From Microtetraspora sp. NBRC 16547 (GTDB lineage: Bacteria > Actinomycetota > Actinomycetes > Streptosporangiales > Streptosporangiaceae), in the NCBI RefSeq assembly GCF_030268965.1, contig NZ_BSSE01000006.1, positions 186,001-250,000 on the forward strand: 64,000 nucleotides of DNA. The letters run 5' to 3'. The notes beneath the pieces were generated by a model that was not told the DNA's origin, ran no database searches, and saw nothing but the letters and a program-made list of their open reading frames with translations. A program made the position numbers and the translations under genes. How positions within the stretch are numbered: the first letter of the stretch is position 1; each line of letters starts with the position of its first letter. Shown here piece by piece: positions 42,656 to 54,869 of the stretch.

Positions 42656-42830
42656 CCGCGACGCCAGACCTGGCCGGGCCGTCCGGACCGACATGACGAA
42701 GGGGCCGCGGTCGCGACCCCTTCTCGTTTCGTCGTCCCTGCTCGTCGTTTCCGTCGTCGTTTCCCTGTGGGCGTTCTCTCGTGAGTGTTCCCGGAGGACC
42801 CGTACAGGCGAGCAGGCGCGCACAGTCCCG

Positions 42831-43451
42831 CTACGGCAGGATGGTGGTGCCGATCAGCTTCTTGGTGATCTCCGTCACCGGCCCGTCCTTCTTGCCGGAC
42901 CGCGTCTCCGGCGCCTTCGGCGCGACCCGCACCTTCTTGCTCGGCGCCGTCCGCTCGGTCTTCGCCGGCTTCTGCGGAGCGGCCTGCGGCTCCTGGACCC
43001 GTGGGGTGGCCGGCTGCGCGGGAGCGTCGGGCCGGGTGGGGACCGCGGGCAGCGCCGGGACGTCCGGGAGCACCGGAAGCCGCACCGGCACCGTGAGGGT
43101 GCGCGGCAGATCGGGCACCGCCGACGGGGTTTCGGTCACCGCCGGGACGCCGGGCAGCCCGGAGAAGCCCTGGCCCGCGGCCGCGCCCCCGGCGTCGGCG
43201 ATGCTCAGCACGCCGGACGCGGAGGAGAGGCCGGGCAGGCCGGCCGCGTCGGCCAACTTGTCGATCGTGATGGTGCGAGCGACCTTGACCGGGCCGCCTG
43301 CACCGGTGGAGTCGCAGGCCGCGACCGTCGTCGTGCCCACGCACGGTCCCGCCGCCGCGACCGCCGGACCGCTGGCGAACCAGCTCACCCCGGCGGTCAT
43401 GGCGGCGAGCGCGGCATGCCGCCCACGGATGCTTCGTGATGTCCCTGACAT
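42831..43451 (-). CDS. Secreted proline-rich protein of unknown function
   Basis: A 206-aa protein with a signal peptide (RHAALAAMTAGVSWFASGPA, cleavage near AVAAA). The mature part has two cysteines (GPCVGTTTVAACDS), then a Pro/Val-rich stretch (LPVLPDVPALPAVP) and a basic C-terminus (KKVRVAPKAPETRSGKK). It looks like a cell-wall or surface protein. GGAGGA lies 5 nt before the ATG at 43451, immediately after a perfect inverted repeat in the presumed 5' UTR. No family is recognised. Confidence 0.65.
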   Translation of the reverse strand: MSGTSRSIRGRHAALAAMTAGVSWFASGPAVAAAGPCVGTTTVAACDSTGAGGPVKVARTITIDKLADAAGLPGLSSASGVLSIADAGGAAAGQGFSGLPGVPAVTETPSAVPDLPRTLTVPVRLPVLPDVPALPAVPTRPDAPAQPATPRVQEPQAAPQKPAKTERTAPSKKVRVAPKAPETRSGKKDGPVTEITKKLIGTTILP

Positions 43452-43465
43452 CGAAGTCCTCCTGT

Positions 43466-43499
43466 GTACTTTCTGTGTTCCCATGAACACAGAAAGTAC
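43466..43499. promoter_or_regulatory. Perfect 15-bp inverted repeat next to the ribosome binding site
   Basis: GTACTTTCTGTGTTC (43466-43480), a CCAT centre, and GAACACAGAAAGTAC (43485-43499) pair without mismatch. It is AT-rich against a GC-rich background and ends 5 bases before the GGAGGA site of the secreted protein gene. It could be a repressor operator or an RNA hairpin that controls translation. It has no T-run, so it is a poor terminator for clpB. Confidence 0.7.
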
Positions 43500-43548
43500 C
43501 GTCGAGGGAATCCCTAGGGGCGTGCTTGCCGTAATGGTGGGAAAGTCC

Positions 43549-46143
<2,595 letters not shown>

Positions 46144-46288
46144 GGTCGTTCGTGGCCTCGCTTCGCTCAGCGGGCACGCGGCACCGGCGCGGAGGATGCC
46201 GTCCGCGTCGGGCGGTTCGGAAGGGCTGTGCTCCCCGAACCGTCCGGCGGGTTCACCACCGCGGCGCGCGAGCCCGTGAATTCCCGGA

Positions 46289-46636
46289 TCAGGCTGGTGG
46301 AAGTTCGTATCTGATCAGCGCGCGCATCATGGTCAGCTCGCCTCGGAGCTGTCCCACCTGGTCGCGCAGGCGCAGGTTCTCGGTTTCGAGTTCGAGGATG
46401 CGCTTGATGCCCGCGAGGTTGATGCCGTCCTCCTGAGAGAGCCGTTGCACCTCGCGCAGCAGCACGATGTCCCTGGTCGAGTAGAGCCGCCCGCGCCCGG
46501 CCGTACGCCCCGGGCTGACCAGGCCGAGCCGGTCGTACTGCCGGAGCGTCTGCGGGTGCAGGCCGGAGAGCTGGGCGGCCACCGAGATGACATAGACCGG
46601 TGTGTCGTCGGACAGATCGAAGAAGTTGGCATCCAT
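46289..46636 (-). CDS. hspR: HspR, MerR-type heat-shock repressor
   Basis: A 115-aa repressor. The winged HTH is YVISVAAQLSGLHPQTLRQY, then GRGRLYSTRDIVLLREVQRL, followed by a coiled-coil (LELETENLRLRDQVGQLRGE). HspR binds HAIR sites and uses DnaK as co-repressor, giving feedback on chaperone levels. Two HAIR sites lie at the dnaK promoter in this window. The gene starts 5 bp after the end of dnaJ. Confidence 0.95.
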   Translation of the reverse strand: MDANFFDLSDDTPVYVISVAAQLSGLHPQTLRQYDRLGLVSPGRTAGRGRLYSTRDIVLLREVQRLSQEDGINLAGIKRILELETENLRLRDQVGQLRGELTMMRALIRYELPPA

Positions 46637-46640
46637 TGGC

Positions 46641-47822
46641 TCACTCGCTTCTGGCCTGCTTGATCAGCTCTTCTCTCAGGTCGGTTCCCTCGCTGGCGTC
46701 ACGGAACTCCTCCAGAGCGGCCCGCGCCTTGTCATCGAGGTGCGGCGGCACGGTCACCTGGACGGTGACGAGCAGGTCGCCCTTCGTGCCGTCCTTGCGG
46801 GGGGCGCCCCGGCCGCGTACGCGGAACGTGCGCCCGTTGGGCGTGCCCTCCGGGATGCGGAGGGTGACCGGCATGCCCTTCAGCGTGGGCACCTTGATCT
46901 CGGCGCCGAGCGCCGCCTCGGGGAAGGTGACCGGCACGGTGACCGTGAGGTTCTCGCCCGTGCGGCCGAACACCGGGTGCGGCTTGACATGGACCTGGAC
47001 GTAGAGGTCGCCCGCGGGGCCGCCGTTCTCGCCGGGCGCGCCCTTGGCCTTGAGCCGGATGCGCTGGCCCTCGCCGACTCCCGCCGGGATGCGGGCCTGG
47101 ATGGTGCGGGTGCTCTTGCCCCGGCCGCTGCCCTCGCACACCGGGCAGGGGTCGTCCACCAGGAGACCCCGGCCACGGCAGTCGCGGCACGGCTCGGAGA
47201 AGGCGAAGTTGCCCAGGTTGCGGCTGGCGGCGCCGGTGCCCTCACAGGTCGGGCAGACCCGGGGCGTGGTGCCGGTCTTGGCGCCCGTGCCGCTGCACGC
47301 CGCGCAGGCGGACGAGCTGGTCAGCCGCAGGGAGACCGTGGTGCCCTCGATGGCCTCGCCGAACGCCATCGTGACCTCGGACTCGATGTCCTGGCCCCGG
47401 CGCGGCCGGGTGGCGCCGGTCGTCGTGGTCCGCCCGCCGCGGTTGAACAGGCCGCCGAACAGGTCGTTGATGCGGTCGCCCGCACCGCTGTGGCCGGTGC
47501 CGCTGCCGGAGAACAGGTCGCCGAAGTCGAAGTTGAAGCCGCCTCCACGCGACGCGCCCGTCCCGGCGTATCCGCCGACTCCCGACCCGAAGAGGGTGCG
47601 GGCCTCGTCGTACTCCTTGCGGCGCTTGGTGTCGGAGAGGACGTCGTAGGCCTCCGAGACCTCCTTGAACTTCTCCTCGGTCTCGGTGTTGCCCTTGTTG
47701 GCGTCCGGGTGGTACTGCCTGGCCAGCTTCCGGTACGCCGTCTTGATCTCAGCGGCGGTGGCGGACTTGGGCACACCAAGGACGGCGTAATAGTCCTTCT
47801 CCAGGTAGTCCTTGGTGCTCAT
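46641..47822 (-). CDS. dnaJ: Co-chaperone DnaJ
   Basis: A 393-aa type I Hsp40. The J domain (8-75) has the HPD motif in YHPDANKGN. The Gly/Phe region follows, then four zinc motifs: [32 protein letters not shown] and [10 protein letters not shown], then the substrate-binding C-terminal domains ([20 protein letters not shown]). It delivers substrates to DnaK and stimulates its ATPase. AGGAAAG lies before the ATG. A hairpin separates it from grpE. Confidence 0.97.
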   Translation of the reverse strand: MSTKDYLEKDYYAVLGVPKSATAAEIKTAYRKLARQYHPDANKGNTETEEKFKEVSEAYDVLSDTKRRKEYDEARTLFGSGVGGYAGTGASRGGGFNFDFGDLFSGSGTGHSGAGDRINDLFGGLFNRGGRTTTTGATRPRRGQDIESEVTMAFGEAIEGTTVSLRLTSSSACAACSGTGAKTGTTPRVCPTCEGTGAASRNLGNFAFSEPCRDCRGRGLLVDDPCPVCEGSGRGKSTRTIQARIPAGVGEGQRIRLKAKGAPGENGGPAGDLYVQVHVKPHPVFGRTGENLTVTVPVTFPEAALGAEIKVPTLKGMPVTLRIPEGTPNGRTFRVRGRGAPRKDGTKGDLLVTVQVTVPPHLDDKARAALEEFRDASEGTDLREELIKQARSE

Positions 47823-47863
47823 CTATCGCTTTCCTCCGCGCAAGGGGGTGTGTCTGGGTGGGC

Positions 47864-47891
47864 CTCTCCCGATCCTGCCGGATCGGGAGAG
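47864..47891 (-). promoter_or_regulatory. Hairpin between grpE and dnaJ
   Basis: CTCTCCCGATCC (47864-47875) and GGATCGGGAGAG (47880-47891) form a perfect 12-bp stem with a TGCC loop. It lies 12 bp after the grpE stop on the minus strand. No T-run follows, so it may weaken read-through or stabilise the upstream mRNA. Confidence 0.6.
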
Positions 47892-47903
47892 CCTCCCGGG
47901 GTT

Positions 47904-48587
47904 TCAGTTTTCGCCGGATTCGGCGGAGTCGTCGGAGTTCCGGGAATCCGCGGGCTCGGCCGCCGGGGCGGCCGCCACGGTTTCGTCGGGCTCCGCGACG
48001 GCCACGCGGGCCGGGCGCAGGATCTGCTCGCCTATGCGGTAACCGGGCTGCAGGATCTCGACGCAGGTCGGCTCGGTGACGTCGCCGGAGTAGCTGTGCA
48101 TGAGCGCCTCGTGCACGTTCGGGTCGAACGGGTCGCCCTTCGCCCCGAACCGCTCCAGCCCGAGCTTTCCGAGGGTCGCCTCCAACAACTCGCTCACCTT
48201 GGCGAACCCGCCGGTGAGCTCGCCGTGGTCATGGGCTCGCCCGATGTCGTCGAGCACCGGCAGCAGCTCGGTGAGAACGCCGGCCACCGCATGCTCCTTG
48301 ACGGCGGATCGGTCCCGATCCACCCGCTTGCGGTAGTTGGCGTACTCGGCGTGGAGCCGCTGCAGGTCGGCGGTGCGCTCCGCGAGCAGGTCCGTCCCGT
48401 TGCCGCCCGCCGCCTGGCCGGGCGCCTCGGCCGTCGTGCCGGCCCCGGCGTCCGCCGGGGCCTCCGCCCCGTCCGGGGCGGCCGCTCCGGAGGACTTCCC
48501 GGTGCGGGCCGTCCCGGTCTCCGGGTCGATCTTGCGGTTGTCGCGGATCATCGGCTCCTGCTCGGAACCGTTCTCACGCGCGGTCAC
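47904..48587 (-). CDS. grpE: Nucleotide exchange factor GrpE
   Basis: A 227-aa protein. An Ala/Pro/Gly-rich N-terminus is followed by the long helix ([26 protein letters not shown] region) and the beta domain ([20 protein letters not shown]). It releases ADP from DnaK. The GTG start overlaps the dnaK stop by 4 bp (GTGA), so the two are coupled. The acidic C-terminal tail is typical of actinobacterial GrpE. Confidence 0.95.
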   Translation of the reverse strand: MTARENGSEQEPMIRDNRKIDPETGTARTGKSSGAAAPDGAEAPADAGAGTTAEAPGQAAGGNGTDLLAERTADLQRLHAEYANYRKRVDRDRSAVKEHAVAGVLTELLPVLDDIGRAHDHGELTGGFAKVSELLEATLGKLGLERFGAKGDPFDPNVHEALMHSYSGDVTEPTCVEILQPGYRIGEQILRPARVAVAEPDETVAAAPAAEPADSRNSDDSAESGEN

Positions 48588-50455
48588 TTGTTGCCGCCCT
48601 CCCGCTTCGGGTCCTCGTCGACGATCTCCGCTTCGACCACGTCCTCTTCGGCCTTGGCCTGGCCGTCGCCGGAGGCCGCGGTGCTCTCAGCGCCGGCCGC
48701 GGCGCCCTGCGACTGGGCGTAGATCGCCGAACCCATCTTCTGGCTGACGGTCGCGAGCTTCTCGGCAGCAGCGCGGATCGCGGCCGAATCGGTGCCCTCA
48801 AGGGTCTTCTTCAGCTCGGCGAGCGCGTCGTTGACCTCGGTCTTGACGTCGGCCGGGACCTTGTCGTCGTTGTCGTGCAGGAACTTCTCGGTCTGGTAGG
48901 CCAGGGCGTCCGCGTTGTTGCGGACCTCGGCCTCCTCACGGCGCTGCTTGTCGTCCTCGGCGTAGGACTCCGCCTCGCGCATCATGCGCTCGATGTCGTC
49001 CTTGGCCAGCGCGGAGCCGCCGGTGATCGTCATCGACTGCTCCTTGCCGGTGCCGAGGTCCTTGGCGCCGACGTTGACGATGCCGTTCGCGTCGATGTCG
49101 AAGGTGACCTCGATCTGCGGGATGCCGCGCGGAGCCGGAGCGATGCCGGTCAGCTCGAAGGTGGCCAGCTTCTTGTTGTAGGCCGCGATCTCGCGCTCGC
49201 CCTGGTAGACCTGGATCTGCACCGACGGCTGGTTGTCCTCGGCGGTGGTGAAGACCTCCGACCGCTTGGTCGGGATCGTGGTGTTCCGCTCGATGATCTT
49301 GGTGAAGATGCCGCCCTTGGTCTCGATGCCCAGGCTCAGCGGGGTCACGTCGAGCAGCAGGACGTCCTTGACCTCGCCCTTGAGCACGCCGGCCTGGAGC
49401 GCCGCGCCGACCGCGACGACCTCGTCCGGGTTGACGCCCTTGTTCGGCTCCTTGCCGCCGGTCATCTCCTTGACCAGGTCGGTCACGGCCGGCATGCGGG
49501 TCGAGCCGCCGACGAGCACCACGTGGGCGATGTCGGAGACCTTGATCCCGGCGTCCTTGACGACCTGGTGGAACGGGCCCTTGCAGCGCTCGAGCAGGTC
49601 GGCGGTGATCCGCTGGAACTCGGCGCGGGTCAGCTTCTCCTCGAGGTGCAGCGGGCCCTCGGCGGAGGCGGTGATGTAGGGCAGGTTGATGGTGCTCTCG
49701 GTCTGGCTGGAGAGCTCGATCTTGGCCTTCTCCGCCGCCTCACGCAGGCGCTGGAGAGCCATCTTGTCCTTGGCCAGGTCGACGCCGTGCGCGTTCTTGA
49801 AGCGGGTCACCAGCTCGTCGACGACGCGCTGGTCCCAGTCGTCACCGCCGAGGTGGTTGTCACCGCTGGTGGCGCGGACTTCGACGAAGCCGTGGCCGTC
49901 CTCCTGGCCGACGTCGAGCAGGGACACGTCGAAGGTGCCACCACCGAGGTCGAAGACCAGGATGGTCTGGTCCTTCTCCTTGTCGAGGCCGTAGGCCAGG
50001 GCGGCCGAGGTCGGCTCGTTGATGATCCGCAGCACGTTGAGGCCCGCGATGGTGCCGGCCTCCTTGGTCGCCTGCCGCTGGGCGTCGTTGAAGTAGGCCG
50101 GGACGGTGATCACCGCGTCGGTGATCTTCTCGCCCAGGTAGGCCTCGGCGTCCTGCTTGAGCTTCTGCAGGACGAAGGCGCTGATCTGCTGAGGGGTGAA
50201 CTTCTTGCCGTCGATCTCGACGGACCAGTCGGTGCCCATCTCGCGCTTGACCGAGCGGATCGTCCGGTCGACGTTGGTCACGGCCTGCCGCTTGGCGACC
50301 TCGCCGACGAGCACCTCACCGTTCTTCGCGAAGGCGACCACGGACGGGGTGGTCCGCGAGCCCTGGGCGTTCGCGATGACCGTGGGCTCACCGCCCTCGA
50401 GGATCGAGACGACAGAGTTGGTCGTCCCCAGGTCGATACCTACCGCACGTGCCAT
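48584..50455 (-). CDS. dnaK: Chaperone DnaK (Hsp70)
   Basis: A 623-aa Hsp70. The ATPase domain starts [20 protein letters not shown] and includes [15 protein letters not shown] and [18 protein letters not shown]. The linker and substrate domain contain [19 protein letters not shown]. The lid and a disordered acidic tail end the protein. The ATG at 50455 has GGAC upstream. It heads the operon dnaK-grpE-dnaJ-hspR-(clpB) under HspR control. Confidence 0.98.
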   Translation of the reverse strand: MARAVGIDLGTTNSVVSILEGGEPTVIANAQGSRTTPSVVAFAKNGEVLVGEVAKRQAVTNVDRTIRSVKREMGTDWSVEIDGKKFTPQQISAFVLQKLKQDAEAYLGEKITDAVITVPAYFNDAQRQATKEAGTIAGLNVLRIINEPTSAALAYGLDKEKDQTILVFDLGGGTFDVSLLDVGQEDGHGFVEVRATSGDNHLGGDDWDQRVVDELVTRFKNAHGVDLAKDKMALQRLREAAEKAKIELSSQTESTINLPYITASAEGPLHLEEKLTRAEFQRITADLLERCKGPFHQVVKDAGIKVSDIAHVVLVGGSTRMPAVTDLVKEMTGGKEPNKGVNPDEVVAVGAALQAGVLKGEVKDVLLLDVTPLSLGIETKGGIFTKIIERNTTIPTKRSEVFTTAEDNQPSVQIQVYQGEREIAAYNKKLATFELTGIAPAPRGIPQIEVTFDIDANGIVNVGAKDLGTGKEQSMTITGGSALAKDDIERMMREAESYAEDDKQRREEAEVRNNADALAYQTEKFLHDNDDKVPADVKTEVNDALAELKKTLEGTDSAAIRAAAEKLATVSQKMGSAIYAQSQGAAAGAESTAASGDGQAKAEEDVVEAEIVDEDPKREGGNK

Positions 50456-50477
50456 GAGTTCGTCCTTGTGGTCAAAG

Positions 50478-50549
50478 TTGAGTCGGTACGACTCAATATT
50501 GGGTCGCACCCCAGGCTTTGTCAAGCGACTTGAGCCTAGTGGACTCAAC
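50478..50549 (-). promoter_or_regulatory. dnaK promoter with two HAIR operators
   Basis: On the minus strand, TTGACA (50519-50524) and CAATAT (50496-50501) are separated by 17 bp. HAIR 1 is TTGAGT-N7-ACTCAA at 50478-50496 and touches the -10. HAIR 2 is CTTGAGC-N7-ACTCAAC at 50529-50549, just upstream of the -35. Both match the HspR consensus CTTGAGT-N7-ACTCAAG with one or two changes. Confidence 0.9.
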
Positions 50550-50608
50550 CTCATGGCGCGCGCGTGGATTCCACCTTTTGCCGGTCGTCGAGGGCGTGGG
50601 CCGTACAG

Positions 50609-51061
50609 TCAAGGCCGGGCGCCGTCGACCACCTCGCGACCGTCGAGAGGGGCGGAGAGCCGCACCGTCGTCGTCTTCTGCATCGCGATGGCGATGCAGA
50701 CCGCGTCGGGGAAGCGTGGGTCCCCGCCCTCGTAGAGGGTGACCGTGACCTGCTTCGCGCCCTCCTCCACCTCGACCCGGTCGAGCACCGTGCAGGGCGC
50801 GACGCCTGACCACCAGACGATGGCGAGCGACCTGCCGTCCGTCGACGGGGTCGCGCTGGTCCACGCGATCTTCCGCGGGTCGCGCGTGCCGCCCATGGGC
50901 GTCTCCGGCGAGGGCGATCCAGTCGGCGCTTCGGAGCTCGCGGGCGCGCTGGTCGGCTCGTTGGGCCCGGGCGGTGACGTGGACGACGTGGACGACGTGG
51001 ACGGCTGTTGCCCGCAGGCCGCCGCCATGAACAGGAGCGCTATGGCCCAGAACCTTCGCAT
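50609..51061 (-). CDS. Lipoprotein of unknown function
   Basis: A 150-aa lipoprotein with signal RRFWAIALLFMAAACGQQPS (lipobox MAAAC). A Ser/Thr/Pro-rich linker (22-58) leads to a small globular domain with WTSATPSTDGRSLAIVWWSG and two cysteines (APCTVL, DAVCIAI) that could pair. No family is recognised. It is upstream of dnaK on the same strand but separated by the HAIR promoter, so it is a separate unit. Confidence 0.7.
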   Translation of the reverse strand: MRRFWAIALLFMAAACGQQPSTSSTSSTSPPGPNEPTSAPASSEAPTGSPSPETPMGGTRDPRKIAWTSATPSTDGRSLAIVWWSGVAPCTVLDRVEVEEGAKQVTVTLYEGGDPRFPDAVCIAIAMQKTTTVRLSAPLDGREVVDGARP

Positions 51062-51139
51062 ATCTCATTAAACGAGGTCGCCGCCAGGACGGTTCGATGC
51101 CCTGTTGACGGTGGCCTGGCGGAGGTCTAATTTCAACGC

Positions 51140-51874
51140 ATGATGAATTTGTCCGGACCGGCGATAGCCGTACGGGATCTGCGGGTTTCACGGGGCGGGA
51201 CGGAGGTCCTGCACGGGCTCACCTTCGAGGTGCCACGAGGACAGGTGACCGGGCTGCTCGGGCCCAGCGGATGCGGCAAGACGACCCTTATCCGGTCGAT
51301 CGTGGGGGTCCAGATCGTCGAGAGCGGAGAGGTGGCCGTGCTCGGCGAGCCGGCGGGCAGCCCCGCGCTCCGCCGCAAGATCGGCTACTCCACGCAGAGC
51401 GCCGCCATATATCGCGATCTGACGGTGCTGGAGAACCTGCGGTACTTCGCCGCCGTCCTCGGCGCGGGCAAGGACGACGCCGAGCGGGTGATCGAGGAGG
51501 TCGGCCTGGCCGGTGCCAGGAAGCAGCTCGGCGGCTCGCTCTCCGGCGGCCAGCTCAGCCGGGCCAGCCTCGCCGTCGCGCTTCTCGGCACCCCCGAGCT
51601 GCTGGTGCTCGACGAGCCGACCGTCGGCCTGGACCCGGTGCTGCGCCAGGACCTCTGGCGGCTCTTCCAGAGCCTCGCGGAGCGCGGCGTGACCCTCGTC
51701 GTGTCCAGCCATGTCATGGACGAGGCCGCCCGCTGCCACCGCCTGATCATGTTGCGGGAGGGCGAGATCCTGGCCGACGGCAGTCCGGAAGGGCTGCGCG
51801 AGCACGCCGGGACGACCGATCTGGAAGAGGCGTTCCTGCGCCTCATCGAGGAGAAGGCGGAGCGCGTGCGATGA
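51140..51874 (+). CDS. ABC-2 exporter ATP-binding protein
   Basis: A 244-aa ATPase. Walker A is LLGPSGCGKTTLIRSIVG, the signature is SLSGGQLSRASLAVALLG, Walker B is LLVLDEPTVGLDPVLRQ, and the switch His is in VVSSHVMDEAARC. The Q-loop STQSAAIYRDLTVLEN is typical of drug or polymer exporters of the DrrA/CcmA group. It ends in an ATGA overlap with the permease gene. Confidence 0.92.
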   Translation: MMNLSGPAIAVRDLRVSRGGTEVLHGLTFEVPRGQVTGLLGPSGCGKTTLIRSIVGVQIVESGEVAVLGEPAGSPALRRKIGYSTQSAAIYRDLTVLENLRYFAAVLGAGKDDAERVIEEVGLAGARKQLGGSLSGGQLSRASLAVALLGTPELLVLDEPTVGLDPVLRQDLWRLFQSLAERGVTLVVSSHVMDEAARCHRLIMLREGEILADGSPEGLREHAGTTDLEEAFLRLIEEKAERVR

Positions 51875-52605
51875 ACGTCGCCATCACCCTGGCCACGGCG
51901 GGGCGCATCCTCGCCCAACTGCGTCACGACCGCCGCACGCTCGCGCTACTCGTCGGCGTGCCGAGCGTGCTGATGATCCTGCTCAGGTACGTCATCGACG
52001 ACCCCTCGGCGTTCAACCGGCTGGGCCCGACGCTGCTCGGCATCTTCCCGTTCGTCGTGATGTTCCTGGTCACCTCGATCACGACCCAGCGCGAGCGGGC
52101 GACCGGCACGCTCGAACGGCTGATGGCCGGTCCACTCGGGAAGTTCGACCTGCTGGTCGGATACGCCCTCGCATTCGGCGCCGTGGCCGCGGCCCAGGTC
52201 ACGGTCGTGCTCGCCATCTCCCTGACCTGGCTCGGCCTGGACCTCGCCGGATCCGTCTGGACATTGATCCTGGTCGCTGTGCTCGACTCGCTGCTGGGCA
52301 TGGCGCTCGGCCTGTTCTTCAGCGCGTTCGCCCGCACCGAGTTCCAGGCGGTGCAGTTCATGCCGGCGGTCGTGCTGCCGCAGGCCCTGCTGTGCGGGCT
52401 CATCGTCCCCCGCGACGCCATGGCCCCCTGGCTGGAGTGGCTGTCCGACGTCATGCCGCTCTCGTACGCGGTGGAGGCGATGCAGGAGACGGCGCGGACC
52501 GGTGACTTCACCGGCGTGCTGGTCCGTGACGTCCTGATCGTCGGCGGGTGCACGATCCTTTCGCTCGTCCTCGGCGCCGCCACCCTGCGCCGGCGCACGC
52601 CGTAA
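51871..52605 (+). CDS. ABC-2 type permease
   Basis: A 244-aa permease with six helices. The first follows RHDRRTLALLVGVPSVLMIL, and the ABC-2 signature is near GLIVPRDAMAPWLEWLSDVM with LSYAVEAMQETARTG. It overlaps the ATPase gene by 4 bp and should form a dimeric exporter with it. The substrate is unknown; drug export is the common role for this type. Confidence 0.9.
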   Translation: MNVAITLATAGRILAQLRHDRRTLALLVGVPSVLMILLRYVIDDPSAFNRLGPTLLGIFPFVVMFLVTSITTQRERATGTLERLMAGPLGKFDLLVGYALAFGAVAAAQVTVVLAISLTWLGLDLAGSVWTLILVAVLDSLLGMALGLFFSAFARTEFQAVQFMPAVVLPQALLCGLIVPRDAMAPWLEWLSDVMPLSYAVEAMQETARTGDFTGVLVRDVLIVGGCTILSLVLGAATLRRRTP

Positions 52606-52700
52606 CCGGGGCGTCGGGCCGTAGGCCGCCCGGGCCGCCCGGGGGCGCCCGGCCCGTCGGTAAGCTGCGGGACGGTACCCCTAAGCAGCGAGGAATGGTC

Positions 52701-53495
52701 ATGATCGCGATTCTCGGCACCGGCAAGATGGGCGAGGCGCTGCTCTCCGGGCTGGTCCGGGCCGGGCTGCCGCCGAGCGAGATCATGACGACGGCACGGC
52801 GCGAGGATCGGGCGGAGTCGCTGCGGAAGACCTACGGCGTGCGCGTGGTCTCCAATGCCGAGGCGGCCAAGGCGGCCGACACCGTCATCCTCGCGGTCAA
52901 GCCGCAGGACATGGCGAGCCTGCTCGCCGAGATCGCTCCCTACGTCCCCGCCGACCGGCTGGTGATCTCCGTCGCGGCGGGGATCACCACGGCCTTCGTG
53001 GAGTCCCGGCTCGGGGAGGGGGTGCCGGTCGTCCGTGTCATGTCCAACACGCCGGTCCTGGTCGACGAGGCGATGAGCGTCATCTCGCCCGGCGCGCACG
53101 CCGAGGAGCGCCACCTGGAGCGCACGGAGGCCCTGCTCAAGCCGGTCGGCAAGGTCCTGCGCATCCCCGAGTCGCAGCAGGACGCCGCGACCGCGCTGTC
53201 GGGCAGCGGCCCGGCCTACTTCTTCTATCTCGTCGAGGCCATGGTGGACGCCGGGATCCTGCTCGGCATGCCGCGTGCCGCCGCCCTCGACATGGTCACC
53301 CAGTCCATCGTCGGCGCCGCGATCATGCTGCGCGACTCGGGCGAGCACCCGGTGATCCTGCGCGAGGCGGTCACCTCCCCGGGCGGGACGACCATCGCCG
53401 CCATCGCGGAGCTCGAACGTCACAAGGTCCGGGCCGCCTTCCTGGACGCCATCGAGGCAGCCAGGGATCGCAGCCGCCAGCTCGCCTCCGGCTGA
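52701..53495 (+). CDS. proC: Pyrroline-5-carboxylate reductase
   Basis: A 264-aa enzyme for the last step of proline synthesis. The NAD(P)-binding motif is AILGTGKMGEALLSGLVRAG, and the C-terminal signature LREAVTSPGGTTIAAIAELE and the active-site region ALSGSGPAYFFYLVEAM are clear. The ATG at 52701 has GAGGA upstream at a good distance; an ATG two codons earlier is possible. It is the first of a series of plus-strand genes running to 59.6 kb. Confidence 0.96.
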   Translation: MIAILGTGKMGEALLSGLVRAGLPPSEIMTTARREDRAESLRKTYGVRVVSNAEAAKAADTVILAVKPQDMASLLAEIAPYVPADRLVISVAAGITTAFVESRLGEGVPVVRVMSNTPVLVDEAMSVISPGAHAEERHLERTEALLKPVGKVLRIPESQQDAATALSGSGPAYFFYLVEAMVDAGILLGMPRAAALDMVTQSIVGAAIMLRDSGEHPVILREAVTSPGGTTIAAIAELERHKVRAAFLDAIEAARDRSRQLASG

Positions 53496-53653
53496 CCGTT
53501 TCGCGAGCCCCTATGAGTCGATGCCGTACGGCTCGTACGGATCCGATCCACGCGCCCGGTGAACGCACGGAAAGTGGCCTATGTCACGAGGGGGCGAATC
53601 CGCGCCGAGGGCCGTACGGTAGCGTCACGATCGTGCGGCGAGGAGGCGGCGGC

Positions 53654-54841
53654 ATGATCGAGGCGACAGGCGGGCAGGGATGCGGCTCCGTCCGTGTGGT
53701 CTGGGACGAGGCGCTGACGTCGTACGACTTCGGCCCGGGGCATCCGCTCGCGCCGGTCCGGGTGGAGCTGACCATGGCGCTCGCCCGGGACCTCGGCGTG
53801 CTCGACCGGGTCGAGATGGCCGGATGCGTGCCGGCGAGCGACGACGAGCTGGCGATGGTCCACCGGCGTGACTACATCGACGCGGTGAAGACCGTGTCGA
53901 AGACCGGGCGGCCCGATCTGCGCTGCGGGCTCGGCACGGAGGACAACCCGGCGTTCACCGGGGTGCACGAGGCGTCGGCGCTGATCGCCGGAGCGTCCCT
54001 GGAGGTCGCGAGGGCGGTGTGGACGGGGGACGCGCGGCACGCCGTGAACGTGGCGGGCGGTCTGCACCACGCGATGGCCGGTACGGCCAGCGGTTTCTGC
54101 GTCTACAACGACCCGGCGATCGCGATCGCGTGGCTGCTCTCCCAAGGGGCGACGAAGGTGGCCTACGTCGACGTGGACGTCCACCACGGCGACGGAGTGC
54201 AGGCCGCGTTCTACGACGATCCGCGGGTGCTCACCATCAGCCTCCACGAAAGCCCGCAAACGCTCTTCCCGGGAACCGGATTCCCCAGCGAGACCGGGGC
54301 GCTCGGCAGTGCCGTCAACGTGGCGCTGCCGGCCGGGTGCGGCGACAGCGGCTGGCTGCGCGCCTTCCACGCCGTCGTGCCGCCCCTGTTGCGGGAGTTC
54401 GGCCCGGAGGTGCTCGTCACCCAGCACGGATGCGACAGCCACGCCCTCGACCCGCTGGCCAACCTCATGCTGAGCCTGGACGGCCAGCGTACGGCCTACG
54501 CCGCGCTGCACCGGCTGGCCCACGAGACGGCGGGTGGCCGGTGGATCGTCACCGGCGGCGGGGGATACGAGCTCGTCCAGGTGGTGCCGCGCGCCTGGAC
54601 CCACCTGATCGCGGAGGCGTCCGGGCATCCCGTCGAGCCGACCACGCCCACCCCGCAGAGCTGGCGGGCCCTGGTCAGGGAGCGGACCGGTGAGCTGCCG
54701 CCGCTGACGATGACCGACGGACGCCACCCGCAGTTCTCCGACTTCTCCGATGGTTATGATCCGGCCGATCCGATCGACCGGGCCATCATGGCCACCAGGA
54801 AGGCCGTTTTCCCCCTCCACGGATTGGACCCCCTGCCATGA
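53654..54841 (+). CDS. acuC: AcuC-type histone-deacetylase-superfamily deacetylase
   Basis: A 395-aa zinc-dependent deacetylase. The catalytic His pair is in NVAGGLHHAMAGTASGFC, zinc ligands are in YVDVDVHHGDGVQAAFYDD and TQHGCDSHALDP, and the late Tyr region is TGGGGYELVQVVPRAW. AcuC removes the acetyl group from acetyl-CoA synthetase in B. subtilis and its relatives, so it may activate the AcsA encoded in this window. The ATG at 53654 has GAGGAGG upstream. Confidence 0.88.
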   Translation: MIEATGGQGCGSVRVVWDEALTSYDFGPGHPLAPVRVELTMALARDLGVLDRVEMAGCVPASDDELAMVHRRDYIDAVKTVSKTGRPDLRCGLGTEDNPAFTGVHEASALIAGASLEVARAVWTGDARHAVNVAGGLHHAMAGTASGFCVYNDPAIAIAWLLSQGATKVAYVDVDVHHGDGVQAAFYDDPRVLTISLHESPQTLFPGTGFPSETGALGSAVNVALPAGCGDSGWLRAFHAVVPPLLREFGPEVLVTQHGCDSHALDPLANLMLSLDGQRTAYAALHRLAHETAGGRWIVTGGGGYELVQVVPRAWTHLIAEASGHPVEPTTPTPQSWRALVRERTGELPPLTMTDGRHPQFSDFSDGYDPADPIDRAIMATRKAVFPLHGLDPLP

Positions 54842-54869
54842 CGGGAATCCCGGCGGCGAGAGGAGCGCT

